This document shows, piece by piece, positions 7,767-15,637 of a DNA stretch of 33,243 bases. The first letter of the stretch is position 1. Each line of letters opens with the position of its first letter. A program made the position numbers and the translations under genes. The notes under the pieces were generated by a model that had not been told where the DNA came from, made no database searches, and worked only from the letters and a program-made list of their open reading frames with translations. This stretch comes from Actinomycetes bacterium (lineage in GTDB: Bacteria; Actinomycetota; Acidimicrobiia; Acidimicrobiales; UBA8190): positions 1 to 33,243 of the forward strand of contig JAJZLP010000330.1 in the NCBI GenBank assembly GCA_021803325.1, read 5' to 3'.

Positions 7767-10109
7767 GTGGACCGCCTGTTCTCCGGGCTTGCCCGCTTCG
7801 TCGTGCGCCACAGGCTGCTCGTCATCATCGTCTGGATCGGCATTGCTGTGGCGGCATCGGCCACCCTGCCGTCGCTGGGTAGCCAGATCAACAACAACAA
7901 CAGTGCCTTCCTGCCGGCCAGCGCGCCCAGCCAGCAGGCCGCCACGCTGGCGAAGCCTCTCCTCGGCAACATCGACACGCAGAGCCAGGTCCTGGTGGTG
8001 GTGACGGCCGGCGGCAGGTCCTTGACCGCCGCCGACCAACAGGCGGTGGCGAGCACCCTTGGTGCCCTGGGCGCCGTGCCCACCGTCCGATCGGTACGCG
8101 AGGCTGCGGTGTCGCCCGGCGGCACTGCAGCCGTGGCCCAGGTCGAGGCGGCCATCGCTCCGAGCGACATCTCGGCCCAGCGGGCCCTTGTCGACCGACT
8201 GCAAGCGACCCTCGACGCCGCCTCGCTCCCAGCCGGCGTCCAGCTGCGGCTGGCCGGCCAGGTCGCCACCAACGTCGCCAACCAGAAGAGCTCGCAGAAG
8301 ACCGGCGGTCGGATCCAGAGCCTGTCGCTCGTGCTCATCATCGTGCTGCTGCTGGTCATCTTCCGGGCGCCGCTGGCCGCGATCATCACGCTGCTCCCGC
8401 CGGCGTTCGCCCTGGTGTCCTCTACGCGGTTCATCGGCGCCCTCGGCGCCCATGGCCTCAAGATCTCGGAGATCACCGACCTGCTCTTGATCGTGCTCCT
8501 TCTGGGGGCGGGCACCGACTACGGGCTGTTCCTGGTGTTCCGTGTTCGCGAAGCCCTGCGCGCCGGGAGAGCGCCCGGTGACGCCGTGGTGTTCGCCATG
8601 GTCCGGGTCGGCGAGTCGATCAGCGCGTCGGCCGGCACGGTCATCATCGCCCTGCTGACCCTGCTGTTCGCCTCGTTCGGCATCTACCGGGACCTGGGGA
8701 TACCACTGGCACTGGGCATGGCGGTGATGCTGCTGGCCGGGCTCACCCTGCTCCCTGCGCTGCTGGCGGTCGCGGGGCGTGCTGCGTTCTGGCCCGTACG
8801 GGTAGGGGCCGCCGAGGACGGGCACGGGTGGTGGGGATCCGTCGCCGCCCGGATGGTCCGTCGACCGGCGTGGACGCTCGGGCTCGGGGTCGTCGCCTTC
8901 GGCGCGCTCGCCGCACTCGGGCTCGGGTACCGGTCGGCCGGCTTCGGCGGGGCAACGAGCGCCCCCGCCGGGACCGCCGTCGCCAGCGGCAACGCCGAGC
9001 TGGCCCACGACTTCCCCGCGTCCTCGGCCAACCCGGCCAATCTGGTCTTCGCCTACCCACGGCCCGTGTGGACCGATCCCGAGGTCCTCGTCGCCGCGGC
9101 TCGGTCCCTTGCCGCGTCGGGCCAGCTGCGCCATCTGGCCGGCCCGCTCGACCCGAACGGTACGCCGATCGCTCCCGCCGAGCTGACCCGGCTGCACGCC
9201 CTGCTCGGCGACCCGCACCGGCTCCCGGCGGTGGTCCCTGCCGGGGTGGTGGTGCCACCCACGCTCTACAACGCGTACCGGTCCACCGGGCTGTTCATCA
9301 GCCCGGCCGGCACAACCGTGCAGTTCGAGGCTGCGTTCCGAGTCGGCGGGCAGCAGAGCACCGCAGCGCTCCATGCGACCCCGTCCGTGCGGCGGGCGGT
9401 CGCTGCCGCTGCTGCGGCGAGCGGCGCCACGCACGCCGGCCTGGCCGGCGAGGCGGCAGCGCTGTTCGACGTCAGCACCACGGCCAACGGCGACCTCGTC
9501 CGTATCGTGCCGATCGCCATCGTGGCCATCGCCGTGCTCCTGGCCCTCGTCCTGCGGAGCCTGGTGGCGCCGCTCTATCTCATCGTGAGCGTGGCGCTGT
9601 CGTACCTGGCAGCTCTGGGTGCTGCGACCGGGGTGTTCATCGATCTCCGGGGCGACAGCGGCCTCACCTTTGTGCTGCCGTTCTTGATGTTCATCTTCCT
9701 GCTGGCCCTGGGTGAGGACTACAACATCCTCGTCATGACCCGGATCCGTGAGGAGAACCACGACCGGACCCTGCGCGAGGCCGTGGTGGAAGCCGTGGCT
9801 CGCACCGGCCCCACGGTGACATCCGCCGGGGTGATCCTGGCGGGGAGCTTCGCCATGCTCGCCGTCGCCGGCGGCGGCAGCAACGGCGGCAGCGGCAACC
9901 AGATCCAGGCCATCGGCTTCGGGCTCGCCATCGGCATTCTGCTCGACACGTTCGTCGTGCGAACCGTTCTGGTGCCGTCCACCGTCGCTCTCCTCGGCCG
10001 ATGGAATTGGTGGCCATCGCGCCTCGGACGATCCGGTCACCATCGGGCGGACGGACGGGGGGAGGAGCCCGAGTCCGCACCACCGGTCCACCGGGTCCAC
10101 GTCCCGTGA
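7767..10109 (+). CDS. MMPL-family (RND superfamily) transporter
   Basis: A 780-aa integral membrane protein with the two-fold RND layout. A first TM helix (RLLVIIVWIGIAVAASATL, about 15-33) is followed by a large external loop, a block of about five TM helices, a second external loop and a second TM block. The MMPL signatures GTDYGLFLVFRVREAL and GEDYNILVMTRIREE sit at equivalent places in the two halves. These proteins use the proton gradient to export lipids or other hydrophobic molecules; the cargo here is unknown. I chose GTG at 7767 because AAGGAG lies 7 nt upstream and the protein then starts just before the first helix; the frame is open from 7605. It is divergent from the response regulator gene. 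Confidence 0.94.
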   Translation: MDRLFSGLARFVVRHRLLVIIVWIGIAVAASATLPSLGSQINNNNSAFLPASAPSQQAATLAKPLLGNIDTQSQVLVVVTAGGRSLTAADQQAVASTLGALGAVPTVRSVREAAVSPGGTAAVAQVEAAIAPSDISAQRALVDRLQATLDAASLPAGVQLRLAGQVATNVANQKSSQKTGGRIQSLSLVLIIVLLLVIFRAPLAAIITLLPPAFALVSSTRFIGALGAHGLKISEITDLLLIVLLLGAGTDYGLFLVFRVREALRAGRAPGDAVVFAMVRVGESISASAGTVIIALLTLLFASFGIYRDLGIPLALGMAVMLLAGLTLLPALLAVAGRAAFWPVRVGAAEDGHGWWGSVAARMVRRPAWTLGLGVVAFGALAALGLGYRSAGFGGATSAPAGTAVASGNAELAHDFPASSANPANLVFAYPRPVWTDPEVLVAAARSLAASGQLRHLAGPLDPNGTPIAPAELTRLHALLGDPHRLPAVVPAGVVVPPTLYNAYRSTGLFISPAGTTVQFEAAFRVGGQQSTAALHATPSVRRAVAAAAAASGATHAGLAGEAAALFDVSTTANGDLVRIVPIAIVAIAVLLALVLRSLVAPLYLIVSVALSYLAALGAATGVFIDLRGDSGLTFVLPFLMFIFLLALGEDYNILVMTRIREENHDRTLREAVVEAVARTGPTVTSAGVILAGSFAMLAVAGGGSNGGSGNQIQAIGFGLAIGILLDTFVVRTVLVPSTVALLGRWNWWPSRLGRSGHHRADGRGEEPESAPPVHRVHVP

Positions 10110-10240
10110 CACGAGCGGTGCGTATCGGCAGCATCACTGTACGTGTGCTTGATGGGCACCTACTGTGACCGACTTCTGTCGCTATGCAAGGTTTTTTTGC
10201 CCAACACCCGGAAACACTCGTCGGGGCAGGCCGCGTCGTG

Positions 10241-10246
10241 GATACT
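10241..10246 (+). promoter_or_regulatory. Possible leaderless -10 element (GATACT)
   Basis: GATACT lies 6 nt before the GTG at 10253. This resembles the leaderless start pattern at several other genes here, but the first T of TAnnnT is missing. It supports 10253 as the start of the second diguanylate cyclase. Confidence 0.35.
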
Positions 10247-10252
10247 GAGCAG

Positions 10253-11326
10253 GTGCGAACGCGCTGGCCACGATCCCGCCCGTCAGGGGACGCCACCCGG
10301 ATCGACCTGCTCGGCACGATCTTCCCACCGCGCCGGGCGGCGAACCTGGCCGCCTCGCTGTGGGCGACTGCCGGCGCCACCGCAGTGATCGGGGCGGTCC
10401 TCCCCCACGGCACCGGGGTCCGCATCGCCGGCTGGCTCGGCCTGGGAGCCGCTGCGCTCGTGGTGGCTGCATTGTGGCGTTGGCGTGGTGACCGGCTCTC
10501 TCGTCCTGTGCAGTTCTTCGTGTCGCTGGTGGCGGTGGCTGCGGTTGGCGGGGCCGTGGCGATGGCCCACGGGGTGCCCACAGCCTTCGCCGCCACCTTG
10601 GTGTACGTACCGGTCACCGTGTACGCCGCCGGCTTCTACCCCGACCGGGCCCTTGTCGTGTACCTCGTCTTCCTGGCCGTGACGTCCGCAGCCGCGCTCT
10701 TCACGGTCGGCGTCCCCGGCGCCCCGGCCACCTGGGGAGCGGTGGTCCTCACCACCGCCTCGGTCGCCGGCTGTATCCGAGCCCTGGAGCACGCGCTGGG
10801 CCGGGCGGCCAACACCGATCCGCTCACGGGGCTCATGAACCGGCGGGCTCTCGAACCGCTCCTGGAGCGTGAACTGGCTCGCTGCACCCGGCTCGGGCAT
10901 CCGCTCTGCGTCGCGGTCATCGACCTGGACGGGTTCAAGCACGTCAACGACACCCTGGGCCACCACGGTGGGGACCGCCTGCTGGTCGCCGTCACCCGGT
11001 CCTGGCGGAGCGCACTGCGCACGTTCGACGTGCTGGCCCGGTCCGGTGGGGACGAGTTCCTGCTCGTGCTCCCATCCACGTCCGCCGGCGCGGCCAGTAC
11101 CGTGCTTCGGCGCCTGCAACGCGTCCACGACCAGCAATTCTCGGCTGGCATTGCCCAGGCAACCCCCGGAAGCACCTCGGCGGCTCTTCTTCGAGCGGCG
11201 GATGCCGCCTGCTACGACGCGAAGCGACGGGGCCGCGGCCGGACCGTGGTCGCAGGCGACCGAGTCGCCGACGATCGCGATCGGTTCCGGTCCCCTGCCC
11301 TGGCGGTGGTGCGCCGCAGCAGCTGA
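10253..11326 (+). CDS. Membrane diguanylate cyclase (GGDEF)
   Basis: A 357-aa protein with about five or six hydrophobic segments in the first 180 residues and a C-terminal GGDEF domain (about 185-345). The domain shows DPLTGLMNRRALEPL, the metal-binding segment VIDLDGFKHVNDTLGHHGGD, the active-site loop SGGDEF, and an RxxD inhibitory site (RTFD) five residues before the loop. It is predicted to make c-di-GMP. The open frame extends to ATG 10184, but codons there (CAA, GGT, TTT, TTT, GAA, ACA) are unlike the gene and no ribosome site is seen. GTG 10253 is 6 nt after GATACT and is preferred; GTG 10238 is another option. It is unrelated in its membrane part to the cyclase at 2142, so the two probably sense different signals. 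Confidence 0.88.
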   Translation: MRTRWPRSRPSGDATRIDLLGTIFPPRRAANLAASLWATAGATAVIGAVLPHGTGVRIAGWLGLGAAALVVAALWRWRGDRLSRPVQFFVSLVAVAAVGGAVAMAHGVPTAFAATLVYVPVTVYAAGFYPDRALVVYLVFLAVTSAAALFTVGVPGAPATWGAVVLTTASVAGCIRALEHALGRAANTDPLTGLMNRRALEPLLERELARCTRLGHPLCVAVIDLDGFKHVNDTLGHHGGDRLLVAVTRSWRSALRTFDVLARSGGDEFLLVLPSTSAGAASTVLRRLQRVHDQQFSAGIAQATPGSTSAALLRAADAACYDAKRRGRGRTVVAGDRVADDRDRFRSPALAVVRRSS

Positions 11327-11397
11327 GGGGTTCGATCCCTCCGGCGAGGTGCACCATGTCGCGCGGGGTCTCGCCAGGATGTAGCGTAGGCGCCCGC

Positions 11398-12801
11398 ATG
11401 GCCAGTCGCATCGACATCGAGCTGACCAGCCGTCGTGAAGACGGCTCCTGGACTTGGCGCGCCGCCGGGGCCCGGCAACCGAAGGGCGTCGTCGACGCCG
11501 ACTTGGTTCCGGTCGCCGCATCGGTGGGAGACCACCTGCGTGCCGAGGTCGACTTCGGCGTGGACGGCCTGGCCGTCACCGCGGTGATCCCGGCCAAGCC
11601 GGCACAGAGCACGGGATCGGCCGCGCCCCAACGCATCGAGATCATCGGATCCGGCCAGCCCACAGGCGGGGTTTCGGTCACCCTGGCCGGGGGTCGCCGG
11701 GCACCGAGCGGCGAGCACGGTCGCCCCGGCGGACCCGGCCGCGGCCGCCGGCCGGGCGCCGAGCGCGAAGGTGGCGGCACCGGCCGCGGCGCTCCTGGTC
11801 GGGCCGGGCCCCGGCCGGCTGCGGCTCGCCGCCCCGGCGGGAACGAGGCAGGGCCGGCAGGTGGCGGTACACGCCCCGGAGCCGACGCACGCCCCGGAGC
11901 CGACGGACGTCGCCCCGCCGCTCGTGGCGCCGGCCGGCCCCAGCACGAACGGCAGCCAGGACAACCGGGCCAGGCGAGTCGGCCAGAGCGTGGCGGGCGA
12001 TCCGACCGCAGCGAGCCGGGCGAGCGGGGTCGGCGGCGATTCCAGCCGTCCACCACCTACCGCAACGCGGCGCTTGGCGAGCTGCGGCCCGAGGAACTGC
12101 CCGTGGCGGAGCAGCTCCTTCGCGGCGGCATCCCCCGGGTGCGCCAGGCCATCGAGGAGCAGAACGCCCGGACCCGCTCCGAGGGGCGCGACGAGGTCTC
12201 GGCCGCTCCCCTGCTGGCGATGGCAGAAGCACTGTTGCCGAAGATGAACTTGGCGGCGTGGAAGGACAGGGCGGCTTCCGCCCGGGCAGCAGGCCGTGAG
12301 ACACCACTGCGGGAGCTTCGGTCGATCGTCACTGCAGCGTCGGCCGTCAACCTGGACGAGGAGGGGCGCTCCCTGGCAACAGCGCTCCGCACGGCGCTCG
12401 ACGAGCGCGTCGAGGCATTGCGCGACGCCTGGCTCTCCCGCATGACCAAGGCGCTTGACGAGGGCCGGGTCCTCGATGCCCTGACTGCTGCCGGCCGGCC
12501 GCCGGAGCATGGCGCCCGGCTACCAGCCGACCTGGCCGTGCGCCTGGCCGAGCAGGCCGGGACAGCCATGACCGCCGATCTCACCCCGGAGTCGTGGAGT
12601 GCCCTGCTGCAGGCAGTGATCGACTCGCCGGTTCGTCGAACGGTGCATCCTGCAGCGCTCCCGGCCGGTGCCGACGACGCCCTTCGGGCCACGGCCCGCC
12701 GGGCTGCCGGGCTCGTCCCCGAGCTCGCCCGCCTGCTCGGGCTCCCGATCCCGCCTCCGCCCGGGCCCCGCCGCCCGGCGCCGGCCGCCCGACGCGCCTG
12801 A
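11398..12801 (+). CDS. Uncharacterised protein with long Gly/Pro/Arg-rich linker
   Basis: A 467-aa protein I do not recognise. Residues 1-about 95 look folded and beta-rich (MASRIDIELTSRREDGSWTW, then DLVPVAASVGDHLRAEVDF), which could be an OB-like or cold-shock-like fold, but this is a guess. Residues about 96-215 are a Gly/Pro/Arg-rich, presumably disordered linker of the kind seen in RNA-binding proteins, with a short internal repeat (RPGADARPGADGRR). Residues about 216-467 are helical, starting with STTYRNAALGELRPEELPVA and containing many Ala/Leu/Arg heptad-like stretches. A role with nucleic acid is possible. Start ATG 11398 has no Shine-Dalgarno sequence; TAGCGT lies 10 nt upstream. 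The 203-bp convergent gap to the Nudix gene is featureless. Confidence 0.8.
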   Translation: MASRIDIELTSRREDGSWTWRAAGARQPKGVVDADLVPVAASVGDHLRAEVDFGVDGLAVTAVIPAKPAQSTGSAAPQRIEIIGSGQPTGGVSVTLAGGRRAPSGEHGRPGGPGRGRRPGAEREGGGTGRGAPGRAGPRPAAARRPGGNEAGPAGGGTRPGADARPGADGRRPAARGAGRPQHERQPGQPGQASRPERGGRSDRSEPGERGRRRFQPSTTYRNAALGELRPEELPVAEQLLRGGIPRVRQAIEEQNARTRSEGRDEVSAAPLLAMAEALLPKMNLAAWKDRAASARAAGRETPLRELRSIVTAASAVNLDEEGRSLATALRTALDERVEALRDAWLSRMTKALDEGRVLDALTAAGRPPEHGARLPADLAVRLAEQAGTAMTADLTPESWSALLQAVIDSPVRRTVHPAALPAGADDALRATARRAAGLVPELARLLGLPIPPPPGPRRPAPAARRA

Positions 12802-13004
12802 CCGACTGCGACGCGCCTGACCCCGGTGCTCCGGGGGCTGCACGCGTGCGGCGGCGCAATGCGACGGTCCAGGTCATCCGCCCCATCGCAGCTCGGTCCG
12901 CCTGCAGGCCCGGATGACCCCCTCTGACACCCGCCAAGCGATGCTGGTGCACTGCGTTCGAGGCGCATCGCGATGGGCCGGGTCGTCGAGGTACCGCCAC
13001 GCAG

Positions 13005-13421
13005 TCAGGAACCTGGCGGTGGCACCACCCCGTGGCGTCTGAGGAAGGCCAGCAGGCCGTCGACGAGGTCGTAGGTCGATACCTCGGCCACAGGCACCCA
13101 CGCCAGGCGCCGGGCGTCGCTCCCGGCGGTTGCCGGCGATGTCCGGTCGACCTCCACCGCGAAGTCGGCGATCACGAAGTGGTGCCGGTGATCGATGCGC
13201 TCGACCCAGCCCACGAGCGGGCCGCAGCGACCCACCAGGCCGGTCTCCTCAGCCAGCTCGCGTTCGGCGGCCTGAGCCATCGGCTCACCCCACACCACGC
13301 GGCCACCGGGGACGGACCACAGGCCGGCATCGGGCTCGTGGTCCCGCTGCACCAGGAGCAGCGCCCCGTTGCGCCGGACGACGGCGCCGACGGCGAGCTC
13401 GGGGCGGCGCGGCGGCGTCAC
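13005..13421 (-). CDS. Nudix hydrolase
   Basis: A 138-aa protein with a full Nudix box, GX5EX7REUXEEXGU, read as GGRVVWGEPMAQAAE followed by RELAEETGL. These residues bind Mg2+ and hydrolyse a nucleoside diphosphate linked to another group; the substrate (damaged nucleotide, ADP-ribose, NADH or other) cannot be told. The preceding VGAVVRRNGALLLVQRDHEP and the following WVERIDHRHHFVIADFAVEV are typical of short housekeeping members. I chose GTG 13421, which gives a start directly before the first strand; the frame stays open further upstream through the GNAT gene. It lies 26 nt after the GNAT gene and probably shares its transcript. Confidence 0.9.
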   Translation of the reverse strand: MTPPRRPELAVGAVVRRNGALLLVQRDHEPDAGLWSVPGGRVVWGEPMAQAAERELAEETGLVGRCGPLVGWVERIDHRHHFVIADFAVEVDRTSPATAGSDARRLAWVPVAEVSTYDLVDGLLAFLRRHGVVPPPGS

Positions 13422-13446
13422 GACTGCGTGCCGGATGCCTCGTCGG

Positions 13447-13953
13447 TCACGGCAGGGAGCGGTGCATGGTGATGGAACGGGCGGTGAACCCCGATGCCTC
13501 CAAGAATTGCTTGACCGCCCGGTCTCCGGGCAGAGCGGTCGCGTCCGCACCGAGGCAGTGGGCAGCAGCGAACCAGCGGACAGCCTCGTCGAGCATCGCC
13601 CGGCCCACGCCCACGCCCCGGGCCGCCGGCTCCACGTAGCAGACCTCGACGACGCCGAGCGGGGTGCCGCGCACGTCGTCGACTCGAGCGACCAACACCC
13701 CGACGACAACGTCATCAATGGTCCCGACCAGCACACGGCGCCGTGGGTCGGTCCCGAGACGCTGCAAGCCGCCGGGGCGAGTCAGTGCCGTGGCGACCAG
13801 GTCGACCTCTCGGCGGGCGAGCAGGGGTCCTCCCCTTCGCTGCTGCACCTCGTTGAGTCCCTGCCGGCACAGCTCCGCGCAGCGGTGCTCGTCGCCGCGC
13901 TCGGCCAAACGCACGCCCTCGGCCACCGCCTCAGGCGCCGCCATCGCCTCCAC
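13447..13953 (-). CDS. GNAT-family N-acetyltransferase
   Basis: A 168-aa acetyltransferase-fold protein. The central strand and acetyl-CoA-binding loop are visible in GVVEVCYVEPAARGVGVG (a Q/RxxGxG/A-like turn, ARGVGVGRAM), followed by LDEAVRWFAAAHCLGADATAL and a C-terminal FLEASGFTARSITMHRSL, which is typical for the last GNAT helix and strand. The substrate is unknown. The GTG start at 13953 overlaps the end of the preceding gene by 23 nt and has AGGA upstream; ATG 13944 is nearly as good. The overlap points to co-transcription with the uncharacterised gene upstream and the Nudix gene downstream. Confidence 0.85.
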   Translation of the reverse strand: MEAMAAPEAVAEGVRLAERGDEHRCAELCRQGLNEVQQRRGGPLLARREVDLVATALTRPGGLQRLGTDPRRRVLVGTIDDVVVGVLVARVDDVRGTPLGVVEVCYVEPAARGVGVGRAMLDEAVRWFAAAHCLGADATALPGDRAVKQFLEASGFTARSITMHRSLP

Positions 13954-14602
13954 CGGTTCCTGTCGCTGGCATCGTGGAACCGTCGTCCGCTCGGCGGGTG
14001 GCCCCGTCTGTACCCATGATCTGGTCTATCCGGCTCAAGATGGTCCTCCGGTGCCGTCCGGCACGCTCGTGCTCCCGGACGCGGGCAAGCTCTTGCGTCG
14101 ACAGCCCGCCCAGCCGTTGCACCACCTGAGAGGCGGACAGGCTGTCGTAACCGGGGATGCCCAGGATGGTCGGCCCGTCGACACTTCCGGGCCCCGTCGC
14201 CGGTTTGGGGATCGTCGCCGCCGACGGGGCGACAGCGGCTGCCTCGGCGGCTCCGGTGGTGTGGGGCGCGCTCCCGCCGGCTGCTGGGCCGTCGACGCTC
14301 CGGCGCTCCGACGCAGCGCCACCCGCCTGGGCCCGGGACCGAGGGGGGCCTTGTCGGCTCGACGGAGCAGCCGGCGCCTGGAACTGACCGATCTGGGGTC
14401 GGAGCCGCTCCTCGGCCTGCCGACGGGCGAACTGCACGGCGAACTGCCCCACGATCCGGGCAGTGGTGACGCGGCCCTCGATCAGCTGGCGGCCTCGGGC
14501 GGCCAGGCGGGGCAACTCGTCGGCGACGGTGAGGACCAGGCCCGCCGGCGCATAGACGAGCGTGTCGAGCAGGACGTGGCGAGGCGTCTGGTGCTCAGTC
14601 AT
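13931..14602 (-). CDS. Uncharacterised actinobacterial protein
   Basis: A 223-aa protein. The N-terminal about 75 residues (LLDTLVYAPAGLVLTVADEL, then QFAVQFARRQAEERL) look like an amphipathic, possibly membrane-associated helical region. The middle is Ala/Pro/Ser-rich low-complexity sequence. The last about 65 residues (ILGIPGYDSLSASQVVQRL, then LARVREHERAGRHRRTIL) resemble a helical tail found in various actinobacterial proteins of unknown role. AGGAG lies 6 nt before the ATG at 14602. It heads a likely operon with the GNAT and Nudix genes. No function is proposed. Confidence 0.75.
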   Translation of the reverse strand: MTEHQTPRHVLLDTLVYAPAGLVLTVADELPRLAARGRQLIEGRVTTARIVGQFAVQFARRQAEERLRPQIGQFQAPAAPSSRQGPPRSRAQAGGAASERRSVDGPAAGGSAPHTTGAAEAAAVAPSAATIPKPATGPGSVDGPTILGIPGYDSLSASQVVQRLGGLSTQELARVREHERAGRHRRTILSRIDQIMGTDGATRRADDGSTMPATGTGGGDGGA

Positions 14603-14691
14603 CGGTTCTCCTCACCTCTGTCCGACTCGCGGCCGGCACGGCCAGCGCTGGTCCGCGGTGGTGCGACCCGGAGAGCGGGCGCTCGCAGCGG

Positions 14692-15165
14692 TCAGACGCA
14701 GTCCCGGCACAGCATTCGTCCCGGATCGGCCAACTGGCTCGGATGCTTCACCAAAAAGCACGACCGGCAGACGAATTCGTCGGGCTGCTTGGGAAGGACA
14801 CGGTCGGCGATCTCCGAACGGTCGTCGCCGTCGGACACCTCGTCGTCCTCGGCCACGTCCTCCTCGACGACGAGCCGCTCCTTCAAGATCTCGTCGAGGC
14901 TGGCCTCGACGTCTTCGTCGTCGACCTCGTCGTCGTCGTCCTCGGTCTCCTCCGCAGCTGCCGTTCGTGGTGGGCGTGGCTCGACCACCGCTGCCTCTTC
15001 AACCACCGGCTCGTCGACGACGTCAGCGACGTCGTCGACGTCGTCGACATCGTCGACGTCATCGAGCTCGTCCTCTGCGTCGACATCGACGTCGAGGTCG
15101 TCGACGTCGATGTCATCGACGTCGAGCTCGTCCGGTTCTGCGACTTCATCGAGATCGTCGGCCAT
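14692..15165 (-). CDS. DUF4193-family zinc-ribbon protein with long acidic repeat
   Basis: A 157-aa protein. The C-terminal about 45 residues match DUF4193, a family typical of actinobacteria: VLPKQPDEFVCRSCFLVKH, then MLCRDC, giving two CxxC pairs likely to bind zinc. Known members are about 100 aa. Here the N-terminal about 60 residues are almost entirely Asp, Glu and Val in repeating DVDD/DDVDDVDD patterns, giving an extremely negative, probably disordered segment, with a second acidic stretch (DDDDEVDDEDVEASLDE) before the zinc ribbon. AAGGG lies just before the ATG at 15165. Related proteins are unstudied; an RNA polymerase or nucleic-acid-mimic role would be speculation. Confidence 0.88.
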   Translation of the reverse strand: MADDLDEVAEPDELDVDDIDVDDLDVDVDAEDELDDVDDVDDVDDVADVVDEPVVEEAAVVEPRPPRTAAAEETEDDDDEVDDEDVEASLDEILKERLVVEEDVAEDDEVSDGDDRSEIADRVLPKQPDEFVCRSCFLVKHPSQLADPGRMLCRDCV

Positions 15166-15637
15166 CCCAGCCCTTCAGCAGCCTTCTCACAGCGGTCGTG
15201 ACGCCGGGGGAGCATATCTGGAGTTCGGGCGGGCCGTGCCGAATGAGCCCATCCCGGTCGCTGCCCTGGGGGAGCACCGCTGGTGACGCTCGGGCCGACC
15301 CGGCCGGATGCTCCGCTTCGCACCTGGCCAGCAGGCACGTGTGCGGCGCTCCGGACGCCGGTACCACGGGCGCCAAGGTCGTGCTCTCAGCATGGGTCCC
15401 GTCGCCGTAGGCCCAGCATGCTGGGCTCCTCGGGTTCGAGGCGGGTGGGCTCGGGAAGCCTTTGGCACCGGTAGGTGCTGGCTGTAGGAGCCGACACCTG
15501 CCGTTCTCTACTCGGCACCCCGAGTGCCCACCGCCTCTTCGTACATCCCCCCTGACCCCCAGCGTGCCCCTGCCGAGCGGGCTCGAGGTCGGGTGGACGG
15601 GACTGGTCCCTTACTATGAGCCCTCAGCCCGGCGGCG
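15166..15637. other. 472-bp gene-free stretch with several inverted repeats
   Basis: No credible gene lies between the ThyX-like gene and the DUF4193 gene; both are on the minus strand, so this is the upstream region of the latter. It contains a perfect 16-bp palindrome GCCCAGCATGCTGGGC (15411-15426); a hairpin with ten-position arms, one mismatch and a five-base loop (15474-15498); a 6-bp hairpin ACTCGG/CCGAGT with a four-base loop (15510-15525); and the inverted repeat GGGAC/GTCCC (15599-15610). I compared it by eye with TPP, cobalamin, c-di-GMP and c-di-AMP riboswitches, RNase P and SRP RNA and saw no match. Confidence 0.5.

Noticed and set aside
11325-11365. GGGGTTCGATCCCTCC followed by a GCACCA-like end, resembling the T-arm and 3' end of a tRNA.
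   Set aside because: No matching D-arm or anticodon arm could be placed upstream, the acceptor pairing is incomplete, and the 5' part would lie in the end of the diguanylate cyclase gene.
15440-15530. CCGGTAGGTGCTGG and CGGGGTGCC segments that recall c-di-GMP and TPP riboswitches.
   Set aside because: The other required conserved segments are absent; only simple hairpins remain.
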